A stretch of DNA of 34,242 nucleotides from Spirochaetae bacterium HGW-Spirochaetae-5 (GCA_002839285.1 PGXT01000060.1:1-34242); one strand, 5' to 3'; positions 1-8,205 are shown, counted from the first letter of the stretch. Numbers and translations are program-made. The notes: generated by a model from the letters alone, not told the origin.

Positions 1-1580
1 ATTTTTGCAGTAAATCCGGGATGTTTTATTTTCTATGAACCATCACTTTTCAGAGCTGATTATGCTCATAATGCAAAGGGACAAACCCGTTTACTTTTTT
101 AAAATTATTAAGATTTTGCCTGCCGCAGATTTTACGGCAGATAAGACACTTAATAATCATTAATTTCCTATTTGAAATTCCGGCAGATTAAAATCCACAA
201 AAATTTTGTTTTTGTGCAGAAAAATGGGCTTAAATGGCTAAAAAAGAGGTTAAAAACCATATTTCCGGGGTCAGAGCATCACTTCTGACACTTCAGTTTA
301 CCTTCATTTTTAATAAAAACGGCACAAATTTTTCTGTTTAACTGAAAATGTGCGCAGCGCTGGAGAACCACAAAAATTATGAAAACCATTAAAATCCTGA
401 TTCTGATGATTAACAAAATTAAAAAATATCTCATATATGGAATATTTCAAATGCACTTATCATTAGTGAATAAACCTCCCTGTTGTAAAAAATGACCCCC
501 TCTATTCACGGGCAAAATTTCAAATATACGGGCGCCCCGCCGGTCATGTTCTATCTTTAAATTTCATGTTATAATAATTCTTTAAGTATCGCAAACCGGA
601 CGCCATAATTCCGGCGGCCCGGCTTTCCGCTTGTACTCCTCGCAGTCCGGCGGTAGACAATTTATAATCTGAATCATTACAACTTCTATAAATTCCAGGT
701 GTTTAGCATTTTATAGAATCCCGCCGCTCTGCTGCGGGGTAACGCTGCAATCCCTGGCGCGGTGAGGTTAATTTTTTGTTTTTTATAAAACTTTTAAGTT
801 CATAGAAACGTTTTATTGTGAATTGTACACTGTCCTTCCGGACGGGACTTTTTGAGTTACCACACTTAACGTGCAAGGGGGATAGCCGCATCCCCTACTT
901 CGACAGGCTCAGCACACCGCTTCGCGAACCCCGCGGCTCCTCAATCGCCGGAGGGGCTTTTTTACTTAATGTAGTTGAATACTTCCAGCATGACCGCCGC
1001 AAAGTGCGGTGAAGCACGGCTGCGGCGGACACTTTTCAGGTTATGCAGTAGAAATAAACTCCGGCAATCTATTTTACCTGAAGCGGGTATTACTTATTTA
1101 TATTTTCTTTTCCCTTTCGGCAAACTCAATGCAGATTGTTTCGCAACTGTATCTCAAATCGATGGAAAAATAGCCGGACCGGAAGAGGATCAGAAGAAGA
1201 TTAGACGAGTAAAAATTGCGGGAGAAATTGTGTCGAAGACTTTCATGAGTCATATAATTGATCAGTGATAAATCAATTATTATATTGATCATTTCTTATA
1301 ATTCATTCTCCACTTTTTACTAAGAATTTTTATATTAAAATGTTCATTAATTCATCCTCGAACCATTTTATGATTGATTTAATGTTGTGACATGTTACAA
1401 AGTAGTGCAATAAATTGACCGGGTATTCAACGGATTATGGTTTACTGCACAGAATTTTATAATTGGATTTATAATCCAATTACAAGCAATACGTCGTCGA
1501 TCATTCTTTTGCGGAAGCATATATGAAATATTTCGTGTATGCTTGCGTTAGCTGAAAGTCTTTTAACAAGGATTAAGTGA
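1..1580. other. Gene-free AT-rich region with palindromes
   Basis: I see no convincing gene here. The open frames have implausible composition and run across palindromes. Visible structure includes a GC-rich stem near 720-742, a nested palindrome at 994-1028 (CCGCCGCA / TGCGGCGG, with an inner GTGC/GCAC stem), a perfect 8-bp inverted repeat ATTGGATT/AATCCAAT around 1463-1481, and an AAGCATA/TATGCTT hairpin at 1511-1547 just before the first cassette gene. It reads as decayed accessory DNA leading into the cassette array. Confidence 0.5.
896..915 (+). repeat. Dispersed CTTCGACAGGCTCAG-type repeat, copy 1
   Basis: This 20-mer (TACTTCGACAGGCTCAGCAC) matches the reverse complement of 25103-25122 at 19 of 20 positions. 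It also resembles 24032-24055. Short repeats of this type are scattered through many bacterial genomes as REP-like sequences. Confidence 0.6.
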
Positions 1581-2204
1581 ATGAACTATATTTCAGAGTG
1601 GAAAACATACTTAAAAAATAAATCTTTCAATGAAAATACAATATCTGACGTAATTATTAAACTTACTGAGAAATATAAGGAAAATCATAGATTCTACCAC
1701 AATTTGAATCATATAAAAAACATGTATGATACACTTTCAAACTTTAAAGATAAAATTGATAACAATGAAAGTATTTTTTATGCTATATGGTTCCATGATG
1801 TTATATATGACACAAAGTCATTTGATAATGAAGAAAAGAGTTCAGATTATGCTAAATATGTGCTATCAGATCTTAAAATAAATGATACCATTATTAGAAA
1901 AGTTATTCAACTAATATTAATTACAAAAAATCATTGTCCGATAGAAAATTCATTTGATGAAAAAATATTTCTCGATTCTGATTTATTAATACTGGGTCAA
2001 AATAAAGATAAATACAAAGAGTATATGGAATCCATTAGAAAGGAATTTCATTGGGTAGATAATATAAACTATAATGCAAGTCGAATTACTATTTTAAAAA
2101 AATTTCTAAAAAGACCAACAATTTATTTTACTGATGAGTTTAAAGATTTATACGAGTCCATTGCTAGACAAAACATACAAGAGGAGATAAGTTATTTAAA
2201 ATGA
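1581..2204 (+). CDS. HD-superfamily predicted metal-dependent phosphohydrolase
   Basis: This 207-aa protein has the signature of the predicted HD phosphohydrolase family (COG4339 type). An H-Y-H-N-L-x-H segment lies at residues 38-44, the FHDVIYD metal-binding HD pair at H72-D73, and an NEE-x-S segment just after. The family is expected to hydrolyse phosphomonoester or phosphodiester bonds in a soluble substrate, but the substrate is unknown. AAGGA at about 1569 supports the ATG start. Its stop overlaps the next start (ATGA), so the two are translationally coupled. The gene is very AT-rich, unlike the chromosomal genes after 12 kb, and is followed by an attC-like site, so it is probably a mobile cassette gene. 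Confidence 0.85.
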   Translation: MNYISEWKTYLKNKSFNENTISDVIIKLTEKYKENHRFYHNLNHIKNMYDTLSNFKDKIDNNESIFYAIWFHDVIYDTKSFDNEEKSSDYAKYVLSDLKINDTIIRKVIQLILITKNHCPIENSFDEKIFLDSDLLILGQNKDKYKEYMESIRKEFHWVDNINYNASRITILKKFLKRPTIYFTDEFKDLYESIARQNIQEEISYLK

Positions 2205-2572
2205 AACTTTTTGATAAAATAAAATCTGTTTTTATTAATCGTAAAAATCCAGAATTACACTATGTTGTAAATGTTGATGATGAAGGTATCTCTTGCAGTC
2301 ATCCCAAAAGAAATTTTGAAAGAATTAATTGGACTGATATTGATGAAATAGCAATTGTTACTACAAATGATGGACCATTTTTTCCTGATGTGTGGTTTGT
2401 TTTTATAGGAAAAGATACTGGTTGTTCTTTTCCTCAGGGTGCAACTAACCTAACAGATGAATTATTATTTGATAATATTATTAAACGATTTAAAAATTTT
2501 GATTATGCAATAATGATACAGGCTATGTCATGTGCTGAAAACAATAAATTTATATGTTGGACAAAACGTTAA
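2201..2572 (+). CDS. Conserved small hypothetical protein, second gene of HD cassette
   Basis: This 123-aa soluble protein has no signal peptide or membrane segment. The middle is distinctive: a WTDIDEIAI segment, then GPFFPDVWFVFIG and a CSFPQGA motif. I recognise this as the style of a small uncharacterised family but cannot assign a function. It overlaps the upstream HD gene by 4 nt (ATGA), so both are probably made from one message. The stop codon lies about 10 nt before the attC-like site, as expected for a cassette in which the attC sits just after the coding sequence. Confidence 0.75.
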   Translation: MKLFDKIKSVFINRKNPELHYVVNVDDEGISCSHPKRNFERINWTDIDEIAIVTTNDGPFFPDVWFVFIGKDTGCSFPQGATNLTDELLFDNIIKRFKNFDYAIMIQAMSCAENNKFICWTKR

Positions 2573-2581
2573 AAGACCTTC

Positions 2582-2681
2582 GCATAACAAAGCTTACCTG
2601 CGGCGCTCGGGGTACCTCGCTTGGGCTTCGCCACATTGCGGCAAAAGGCCGCCGCAACGTCAGGTAAGCAAGACGTTATCG
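2582..2681 (+). repeat. Integron attC-like recombination site 1
   Basis: The site starts with GCATAAC (R''-like, 2582-2588) and ends with GTTATCG (R'-like, 2675-2681). Perfect 9-bp arms GCTTACCTG (2592-2600) and CAGGTAAGC (2661-2669) lie inside, with an inner TGCGGCG / CGCCGCA stem. The central core GTACCTCGCTTGG (2612-2624) recurs in the sites at 3427 and 5732. Length of about 100 bp, polarity and position directly after a + strand gene all fit attC. Confidence 0.82.
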
Positions 2682-2745
2682 GCAATTGCATTTATATACT
2701 TGTTAATATACTTGACTTTCCCCAGCCTTTTATTATCTTTTACAT

Positions 2746-2751
2746 AGGAGG
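2746..2751 (+). promoter_or_regulatory. Strong ribosome binding site for the antitoxin gene
   Basis: A full AGGAGG lies 6 nt before the ATG at 2758. It fixes the antitoxin start and is the strongest Shine-Dalgarno sequence in the array, consistent with high antitoxin translation. Confidence 0.8.
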
Positions 2752-2757
2752 TATCCT

Positions 2758-2985
2758 ATGCCACAAATATCACTTTACATAGACAAAGAAACTTTAAACA
2801 AAATAGAAAAAGCTGCAAGCAGGGAAAAAATTTCTATTTCGAAATGGGTTGGAAAAAATATTAAAAAAGTCATAAAAGATGATTATCCGAAAGGCTACTT
2901 TGATTTATTCGGTTCTATATCAGATGAAACATTTGATATTAAATCTTTATCTTTTAAAAATGATTCTAAAAGAGAAAGTTTATGA
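2758..2985 (+). CDS. vapB: Ribbon-helix-helix type antitoxin (VapB-like)
   Basis: This 75-aa protein begins with a short beta strand (PQISLYID) followed by two helices, the pattern of CopG/Arc-type ribbon-helix-helix DNA-binding proteins that serve as type II antitoxins. The C-terminal half (after about residue 45) is charged and probably wraps the toxin. It overlaps the PIN-domain toxin by 4 nt (ATGA at 2982), the usual antitoxin-toxin arrangement. By family analogy it neutralises the toxin and autoregulates the pair. Toxin-antitoxin pairs are frequent stabilising cargo in large integron arrays, which fits the attC-like sites on both sides. Confidence 0.82.
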   Translation: MPQISLYIDKETLNKIEKAASREKISISKWVGKNIKKVIKDDYPKGYFDLFGSISDETFDIKSLSFKNDSKRESL

Positions 2986-3386
2986 ACTATTTTTTAGATA
3001 CAAATATATGTGTATATTTTCTTAAAGGGTTATATCCATCAGTATTAGAGAATATTCAAAATTCAAATCCGAATAATATTAAAATCCCATCAATCGTTAA
3101 AGCTGAACTTCTTTATGGAGCTGAGAAAAGTCAGCATAAAACAAAAAACCTTACAAATATTAATAGATTTCTTGAACCATTTGAAATTATCCCATTTGAT
3201 GATGACTGCTCGATCATTTATTCTAAAATTCGAGCGACTCTGGAATTAAAAGAGAAAGGAATCGGTCCAAATGATTATATAATTGCCTCAACAGCATTAG
3301 CAAAAAATGGGATTCTTGTGACAAATAACAGCAAAGAATTTGAAAGAATAAAAAATTTAAAAATTGAAAACTGGACCTTGAGATAA
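2982..3386 (+). CDS. vapC: PIN-domain ribonuclease toxin (VapC-like)
   Basis: This 134-aa PIN domain protein has family-typical length. The acidic Mg-binding residues are visible: D6 in FLDTNI, E42 in KAELLYGA and D98 in PNDYIIA. The C-terminal ILVTNNSKEFERI motif is the common VapC variant with Asn at the fourth acidic position, and the terminal IENW is also typical. VapC toxins cleave specific RNAs (tRNA or rRNA) in the cytoplasm until bound by VapB. The gene overlaps vapB by 4 nt and stops 10 nt before an attC-like site. All catalytic positions look intact, so it is likely functional. Confidence 0.88.
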   Translation: MNYFLDTNICVYFLKGLYPSVLENIQNSNPNNIKIPSIVKAELLYGAEKSQHKTKNLTNINRFLEPFEIIPFDDDCSIIYSKIRATLELKEKGIGPNDYIIASTALAKNGILVTNNSKEFERIKNLKIENWTLR

Positions 3387-3396
3387 ATTCAACAGC

Positions 3397-3550
3397 CGAT
3401 AACAAAGCTTACCTGCGGCACTCGTAGTACCTCGCTTGGCCTTCGTACGTTTCCCACTTAATTGTGGCAAAAACTTCTTGATTTTTATAAACTAAATCAG
3501 CATAAAATTTTTAGTACACTGGCAAAAGTCGTTTAGCCAGAACGTTATAT
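3397..3550 (+). repeat. attC-like site 2, enlarged and imperfect
   Basis: The 5' half (CGATAAC, then GCTTACCTGCGGC, then core GTACCTCGCTTGG at 3427-3439) matches site 1. The 3' half (CGTTTAGCCAGAACGTTATAT) instead resembles the 3' half of the site at 5702. About 50 bp of AT-rich DNA is inserted between the halves, giving 154 bp, and the outer arms no longer pair well. It is probably a recombined or partly decayed attC. Confidence 0.62.
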
Positions 3551-3941
3551 GAAATCAATAGTGAATGCCATTAATAACAATGAAACCTAACGTTGATCAC
3601 AATTCAGTTCTCATTACATTATTTTCGTGAATTACTTAAACATTCTTTTACTTCAAATTAATGATCATATGTTACATTTATATATCATCGCTAAGTTTAC
3701 ATGAATTCTAGAGATGAGCATTAATCTATATCAATAATATTAAACTCTAAGACTGTTTCTTTGTCGGAATTCATTGCTAAATATATATACCATGAATTTT
3801 AAAAAATTATCAAATTTTTAAATCTATGATTTCTAAAAAAGTTGACTTTTTAGAATAATCCGGTTTTAACCTTTCTTATTCACCCTTAAAATTTTGCCTG
3901 GTTGAGGGAATCTATTTTTATTATAATATCTGGAGGCTAAC
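3551..3941. other. Long AT-rich cassette leader without gene
   Basis: About 390 bp separate the attC-like box from the lipoprotein ATG. I see no ORF of interest. A weak promoter candidate, TTGACT at 3842-3847 with TTTAAC 17 nt downstream at 3865, could let the cassette gene be expressed on its own. The length is unusual for a cassette 5' region. Confidence 0.4.
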
Positions 3942-4508
3942 ATGAAAAAAATTTCATATCTATTTTGCATGTTTGTATTTGTTGGTTGCTCTACAATGTC
4001 AGCAAATATTGTGGAACCGAGAGCAGATATTTTTATTAATCAAAAATATAAAAACAGTACTTTATTTATTATTATAGATGATAGAGTAAAAAACGATTTT
4101 TTATCAAAAAGTTCTGGTGGTATAAAGGATATCCAAATCAACGGGTTTAGAGAAAGCCTATCCAATGGATTATTATACTCTTTTTCTTCAAATGTAAGAG
4201 AAGTAGTATTTGTTGAATCACAAGAAAAAGAAGGATTATATCTCATCATCAGGTTTGCTTACCCGAGAATTTATAAGTATAAATCCAATTTAATACAAAC
4301 TAAAGATGACGATCAATATGATAAACCTGAAGTAAAATGTAAATTAGAGTATGTAGCAGAACTATCCCTGAATGGTAAACTAATTAAATCCGTTAATAAA
4401 GAAGTTGTGAGTGAAGGATCAATCTTTACAATATTCGAGACAGATGCACTTTTACGTGATGTAATCGAAGTAATGTTCCGGGAAATAGGTAAAGATTTAT
4501 TTATTTAA
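3942..4508 (+). CDS. Cassette-borne putative lipoprotein
   Basis: This 188-aa protein has a lipoprotein signal peptide: MKK, a hydrophobic stretch, then the lipobox FVGC at about C16. It is therefore expected to be lipid-anchored in the periplasm or outer membrane. The remainder has a mixed beta/alpha pattern with no catalytic motif I recognise. The start is supported by GGAGG about 8 nt upstream. It is AT-rich like its cassette neighbours and lies on the same strand between two attC-like sites. No function is assigned. Confidence 0.75.
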   Translation: MKKISYLFCMFVFVGCSTMSANIVEPRADIFINQKYKNSTLFIIIDDRVKNDFLSKSSGGIKDIQINGFRESLSNGLLYSFSSNVREVVFVESQEKEGLYLIIRFAYPRIYKYKSNLIQTKDDDQYDKPEVKCKLEYVAELSLNGKLIKSVNKEVVSEGSIFTIFETDALLRDVIEVMFREIGKDLFI

Positions 4509-4655
4509 GTTTTTTATCTTCAAAAGCCACAAACCAATAACAGATTTGTCATCAAAGAATAAATATCGGCAATACGAAATTACGCATTACGATTGTTGCA
4601 AATTTTTTCGTATCCATCACCAGAGTTTAGCAATATTGTGCAATCTCTCTACGGT

Positions 4656-4756
4656 GTACAGTAAAGCTTATGCGCTTCAATCCCTGACGGTTGTTCGGGC
4701 TACGCCAAATCGCGGCGGTAAGGCTGCCGCGACTTCGCATAAGCAAGACGTTGTAC
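4656..4756 (+). repeat. attC-like site 3
   Basis: The boxes are GTACAGT (4656-4662) and GTTGTAC (4750-4756). Perfect 9-bp arms GCTTATGCG (4666-4674) and CGCATAAGC (4736-4744) flank a GC-rich inner stem (CGCGGC / GCCGCG). The core differs from the GTACCTCGCTTGG family, so this cassette may come from another source. The site starts about 150 bp after the lipoprotein stop, so part of this cassette is non-coding. Confidence 0.75.
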
Positions 4757-4790
4757 ACAATAAGCTTGAATTAAAAAACATGGAGAATTC

Positions 4791-5684
4791 ATGAAAACAA
4801 TTACTGTCCTATTATTAGCTTCAATAATTTCTTCTACAAATAATTTTACTCAATTTAAAAATTTAATAAATCAAAGCAAATATTCTGAAGCAAAAGTTGT
4901 ACTAGATAATTGGGGTGACTCAAAAGAAAATGACCCGCAGTATTACATCAGCTGTTTCAACTATTATATAATACAATCACAGAAAAGTGGAATGGTATTA
5001 CAAACTGAGAAACCTTATTCTGGTGATAGTTTTGAAATAACCGACTCTTCATCAGGTGAAACAAAAGGTTATATGGCAAATAGAACATATTATGAAGGTG
5101 AAAATTATAATAAAGCAATTGATTATATCAAAAAAGGTATCAATAAATTTCCAGATCATTATGAAATGAGATTTGGCTTGTTATGGGTTCACCAAGAGAA
5201 TAGAAATTTCAAACAGTTTCTCACCGAATTCGAAGATGCGTTGAAATTTTATTACTTAAATAAACCCAAAATAGTTTACTGGAATGAAAATAAAATAATT
5301 AATTCACCATATGATTTCATTATTGAAAATGCTCAAGGAAATATCAACTATTTTTACAATAATCTTGATCTTCAGAAAAGTAATTCATTTTTAAATGCAT
5401 GTAATGATTTAATAATTAAATATTATCCTGATCATAAATATGGTTACAATAATAAGGGAATAATGAGTTATATAACGAAAGACTTTAATAATGCTCTTAA
5501 ATATTATTCTGTTGCATATAGTAAAGACCAAAATGATGCTATGATATTATTGAACATCGCTTATACTTATAAAAATCTGAATGACATTGAACAATCTAAA
5601 AAATATTTTAATAATGTCATTAAACTTGATAAAACTGGTGAATACAAAAAAATTGCAAAAAAAGAACTGAGCGAATTAAAATAA
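4791..5684 (+). CDS. Secreted TPR-repeat protein
   Basis: This 297-aa protein starts with a signal-peptide-like segment (MKTITVLLLASIIS). TPR-like helical pairs are visible at about residues 102-125 (YNKAIDYIKKGINKFPDHYE) and 225-290 (DFNNALKYYSVAYSKDQNDAMILLNIAY, then QSKKYFNNVIKLD). TPRs are protein-protein interaction scaffolds. No catalytic motif is visible. GGAG about 6 nt before the ATG supports the start. The gene lies between attC-like sites 3 and 4 and has the AT-rich composition of the array. Its partner and role are unknown. Confidence 0.78.
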   Translation: MKTITVLLLASIISSTNNFTQFKNLINQSKYSEAKVVLDNWGDSKENDPQYYISCFNYYIIQSQKSGMVLQTEKPYSGDSFEITDSSSGETKGYMANRTYYEGENYNKAIDYIKKGINKFPDHYEMRFGLLWVHQENRNFKQFLTEFEDALKFYYLNKPKIVYWNENKIINSPYDFIIENAQGNINYFYNNLDLQKSNSFLNACNDLIIKYYPDHKYGYNNKGIMSYITKDFNNALKYYSVAYSKDQNDAMILLNIAYTYKNLNDIEQSKKYFNNVIKLDKTGEYKKIAKKELSELK

Positions 5685-5701
5685 CTTTTTGCGCTTACTG
5701 C

Positions 5702-5800
5702 ATATTACAAAGCTTAAACGCGGCGCTCGAAGTACCTCGCTTGGCCTTACGCCACAATGCGCAAAAGACCGCGCAATGTCGCTTAGCCAGGACGTTATGT
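5702..5800 (+). repeat. attC-like site 4
   Basis: The R''-like box ATATTAC (5702-5708) is followed by GCTTAAACGCGGCG and the array-specific core GTACCTCGCTTGG (5732-5744). The site closes with CGCTTAGCCAGGAC and GTTATGT (5794-5800). An inner GCGC-rich stem is present, but the outer arms pair only partly. It starts 17 bp after the TPR gene stop. Confidence 0.75.
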
Positions 5801-5888
5801 GAAAAAAGCGTTTTTTTAAAATCAAAAATATAGTCTTAACGGTATTTATAATATAAAAATATCGCATCATTGATTAAGCAGGAATAGT

Positions 5889-6515
5889 ATGACAGAATTC
5901 TGGGAATCAAGCTTTATAGATAAACAGGAAATGTGGGGTTTAGAACCCGCAGATTCTGCGATTACTGCTTTAGAATTATTTAAAAAACATAGACTAAATA
6001 ATATTCTAATACCTGGTTTTGGTTACGGAAGAAATGCTAAAATTTTTACTGACAATGGATTCAAAGTAACAGGAATAGAAATTTCTGAAACTGCTATTGA
6101 TCTAGGGAAAAAACACTTTGGTGATAATATAAAGGTTTATCATGGTTCTGTTAGTTCAATGCCTTATGACAAAGAATTATACGATGGAATTTTTTGTTAT
6201 GCATTATTGCATTTATTAAATGCAAAAGAACGAATAAAATTAATCAATGATTGTTATAATCAGCTTAAACCTAACGGCTTTATGGTTTTTGTGACACTTT
6301 CAAAAAAAGATAACAGGTACGGAGAAGGAAAAGAAATAAGCAAAGACACATTTGAAACTAAACATGGTGTTACTTTATTCTTTTATGATTCAGATTCAGT
6401 ACAAACAGAGTTTGGAAACTATGGTTTGATCGAAGTTAAAGAGATTGATGAAGCATCTAAAAAAGTTGAGAACAAGTCTTCACAAAGTTTTTTGCAAATA
6501 ATATGCAAAAAATAA
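5889..6515 (+). CDS. Class I SAM-dependent methyltransferase (cassette)
   Basis: This 208-aa protein has a Rossmann-fold methyltransferase layout. A degenerate motif I (ILIPGFGYGRNA, residues 39-50) binds SAM, VTGIEIS (59-65) gives the acidic ribose-binding residue, and GIFCYALLHLL (100-110) resembles motif IV. The GFGYGRN variant is seen in the TehB/thiopurine-type subgroup, which acts on small molecules or metalloids. The substrate cannot be told from sequence. It follows attC-like site 4 directly, is AT-rich and is probably cassette cargo. A decayed attC-like site lies 180 bp downstream. Confidence 0.82.
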   Translation: MTEFWESSFIDKQEMWGLEPADSAITALELFKKHRLNNILIPGFGYGRNAKIFTDNGFKVTGIEISETAIDLGKKHFGDNIKVYHGSVSSMPYDKELYDGIFCYALLHLLNAKERIKLINDCYNQLKPNGFMVFVTLSKKDNRYGEGKEISKDTFETKHGVTLFFYDSDSVQTEFGNYGLIEVKEIDEASKKVENKSSQSFLQIICKK

Positions 6516-6951
6516 AAATTAGTGAAAATGAATCTATTCTAAAAAGTGCCCGGCCTTCATATAACTTAAAGAAGTTTTAATGTAGTTGCCGAAAAATAAA
6601 CTGCTAAGATTCATTAGCGGTTTATCACAATTAAGGATGTGATTTTAATTATTCGAATCAGCTATATAAAGACTCGATTGACAAAACCGCTGCTGACAAG
6701 CAGACCACGCTTTGACCACACTTAATCACCGGAGTACTTCACCTGAACTTCGCCACAACACACAAAAGACAGACCACGCAACATCAGGTTGCACCAGAAT
6801 ATTTTTTTTGAAGTAAGATTAACTTTTAAAAATGATAAATTTGATTTTTTTTTATATTCTATTAAATTATGGAGCAGTATAAGATTGTGTTTTCTTTCGT
6901 TTCTCCGCAGAAAACGAAATAAATAAACTTTTAATCATTGAGGAATATTAT
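6516..6951. other. Intergenic region with decayed attC
   Basis: A GCTAA/TTAGC hairpin lies around 6604-6621, followed by the decayed attC-like site at 6692-6803, then an AT-rich leader with a T-run at 6841-6853 before the next gene. I see no gene. Confidence 0.45.
6692..6803 (+). repeat. Decayed attC-like site 5
   Basis: This region aligns in order with the intact sites. It has a GCTGACA box, GTACTTC in place of GTACCTC, CTTCGCCACA, CAAAAGAC, CGCAACATCAGGT, then CCAGAATATT where the intact sites have ACGTTAT. Both outer boxes are damaged, so it is probably inactive. Confidence 0.5.
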
Positions 6952-7521
6952 ATGAGAAAATTAATAATGTGGAATGTAATCACCCTGGACGGATACTTTG
7001 AAGGTGAGAAAAACTGGGACTTGAGTTTTCACGAGTTTGTCTGGGGCAAAGAGCTTGAGGATTACAGCAAAGAACAGCTGAAATCAGCCGGCATGCTCAT
7101 CTTTGGAGAGACGACATATTCAGGTATGGCCGATTACTGGACAAAGGCTGAAGGAGAAGATGCAGAGATAACGGAATACATGAACAGACTTCCAAAAGTT
7201 GTATGTTCACGAAAGCTTGTAACTGCAGAGTGGAACAATACAACAATCGTAAAAGATGCTGCGGCCGGGATTACTGAATTGAAGCTGCAGGGCAGCGGAG
7301 ATATGCTTGTGTTCGGCAGCGGTAACCTCTCTGAATCTTTGATGAAAGCAGAACTGTTTGACGAATATCGCCTGTGCATTGCACCGGTATTTCTGGGAAA
7401 AGGGAGACTTTTGTTCAATCAGGGGATACCTCATAAAAAACTCAAACTGCTTGAAACACGTCCACTTTCTACAGGCGGCATCATTCTCAGGTATGCTCCC
7501 GACGAAAAGTCAGGGCAATGA
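6952..7521 (+). CDS. Dihydrofolate reductase / RibD C-terminal-like protein
   Basis: This 189-aa protein belongs to the DHFR-like RibD C-terminal family. It starts with MRKLIMWNVITLDGYFEG, has GMLIFGETTYSGM in the middle, and GSGDMLVFGSGNLSESLM near residues 115-130 as the nucleotide-binding loop. These proteins use a DHFR fold that binds NADPH. Most standalone members have no proven substrate, so it should not be called a trimethoprim-resistance gene. A TGAGGAATATTAT leader supports the start. GC content is clearly higher than in the cassettes at 1.5-6.5 kb. A distant paralogue lies at 9436. Confidence 0.85.
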   Translation: MRKLIMWNVITLDGYFEGEKNWDLSFHEFVWGKELEDYSKEQLKSAGMLIFGETTYSGMADYWTKAEGEDAEITEYMNRLPKVVCSRKLVTAEWNNTTIVKDAAAGITELKLQGSGDMLVFGSGNLSESLMKAELFDEYRLCIAPVFLGKGRLLFNQGIPHKKLKLLETRPLSTGGIILRYAPDEKSGQ

Positions 7522-7743
7522 AAAGCAAAACAAAAATTCATTGAAAATGAAGTTCCCTCTAAACCTGTATTCCATTTTTCAAAAAACGAAAAATATGAAA
7601 TTTATATGAATTGAGTAAATTCAATCGTTATGAATATGACGAAAAGTATAAAATGATGAATTCAAAGAAAAACAAACAAGTTTGTTTTTTAAAGAAAAAT
7701 TATATAAATTCTTTATAATCTTAATTTATAAGGATGTATTGTC

Positions 7744-8205
7744 ATGAATAAAATAACACCAAATTTATGGTTTAAAGGAAACGCCGAGGAAGCAGTGAAA
7801 TATTATCTATCAATTTTTCCTGATGGAAAAATCATTTCCACTTCATACTACCCGACCGAAGGTTTACTCGATTTCCAAAAACCCTTTGCCGGCAAAGTTT
7901 TGGCGATTTATTTTAAACTTTTTGGACAGCAATTTACAGCCATTAACGCCGGTGATGAGTTTACCTTTAACGAAGCGGTTTCATTTAACATCTCATGCAA
8001 AGACCAGTCGGAAATCGATTACTACTGGGATAAACTCACCACCAGTGGAGGTGCAGAGAGCGTATGCGGATGGTGCAAGGACAGGTATGGTCTCTCATGG
8101 CAGGTAAATCCGGAAAATATTGAGGAGATTATGCTTACGCCCGGTGCCTGGGAGAAATTATTACAGATGAAAAAAATTATTATTGAAGAATTAAAAAATC
8201 CTTAA
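7744..8205 (+). CDS. PhnB-like / VOC-superfamily protein
   Basis: This 153-aa protein has the PhnB/3-demethylubiquinone-methyltransferase-like signature (PF06983 type). It has ITPNLWFKGNAEEAVKYYLSIF at the start, AGDEFTFNEAVSFNISC in the middle, and DRYGLSWQVNP followed by a C-terminal helix. The fold is a glyoxalase-like VOC barrel. Despite the historical name it is not shown to methylate anything. Length is normal and there is no signal peptide. It lies between an eroded cassette region and a decayed attC-like site and may be an old captured cassette. Confidence 0.85.
   Translation: MNKITPNLWFKGNAEEAVKYYLSIFPDGKIISTSYYPTEGLLDFQKPFAGKVLAIYFKLFGQQFTAINAGDEFTFNEAVSFNISCKDQSEIDYYWDKLTTSGGAESVCGWCKDRYGLSWQVNPENIEEIMLTPGAWEKLLQMKKIIIEELKNP

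Noticed and set aside
975-1268. 97-aa open frame on the + strand
   Set aside because: It runs through the nested palindrome at 994-1028, has no RBS and no protein-like conserved pattern.
2532-2747. 71-aa frame over attC-like site 1
   Set aside because: It is a reading of the attC palindrome and lies inside the preceding gene's 3' end.
4546-4794. 82-aa frame over attC-like site 3
   Set aside because: It covers the attC arms, has no RBS, and its peptide composition is explained by the palindrome.
6952-7521. Trimethoprim-resistance dihydrofolate reductase (dfr) cassette
   Set aside because: It is a RibD-C/DHFR-like family member, not a DfrA or DfrB type, so resistance should not be inferred.
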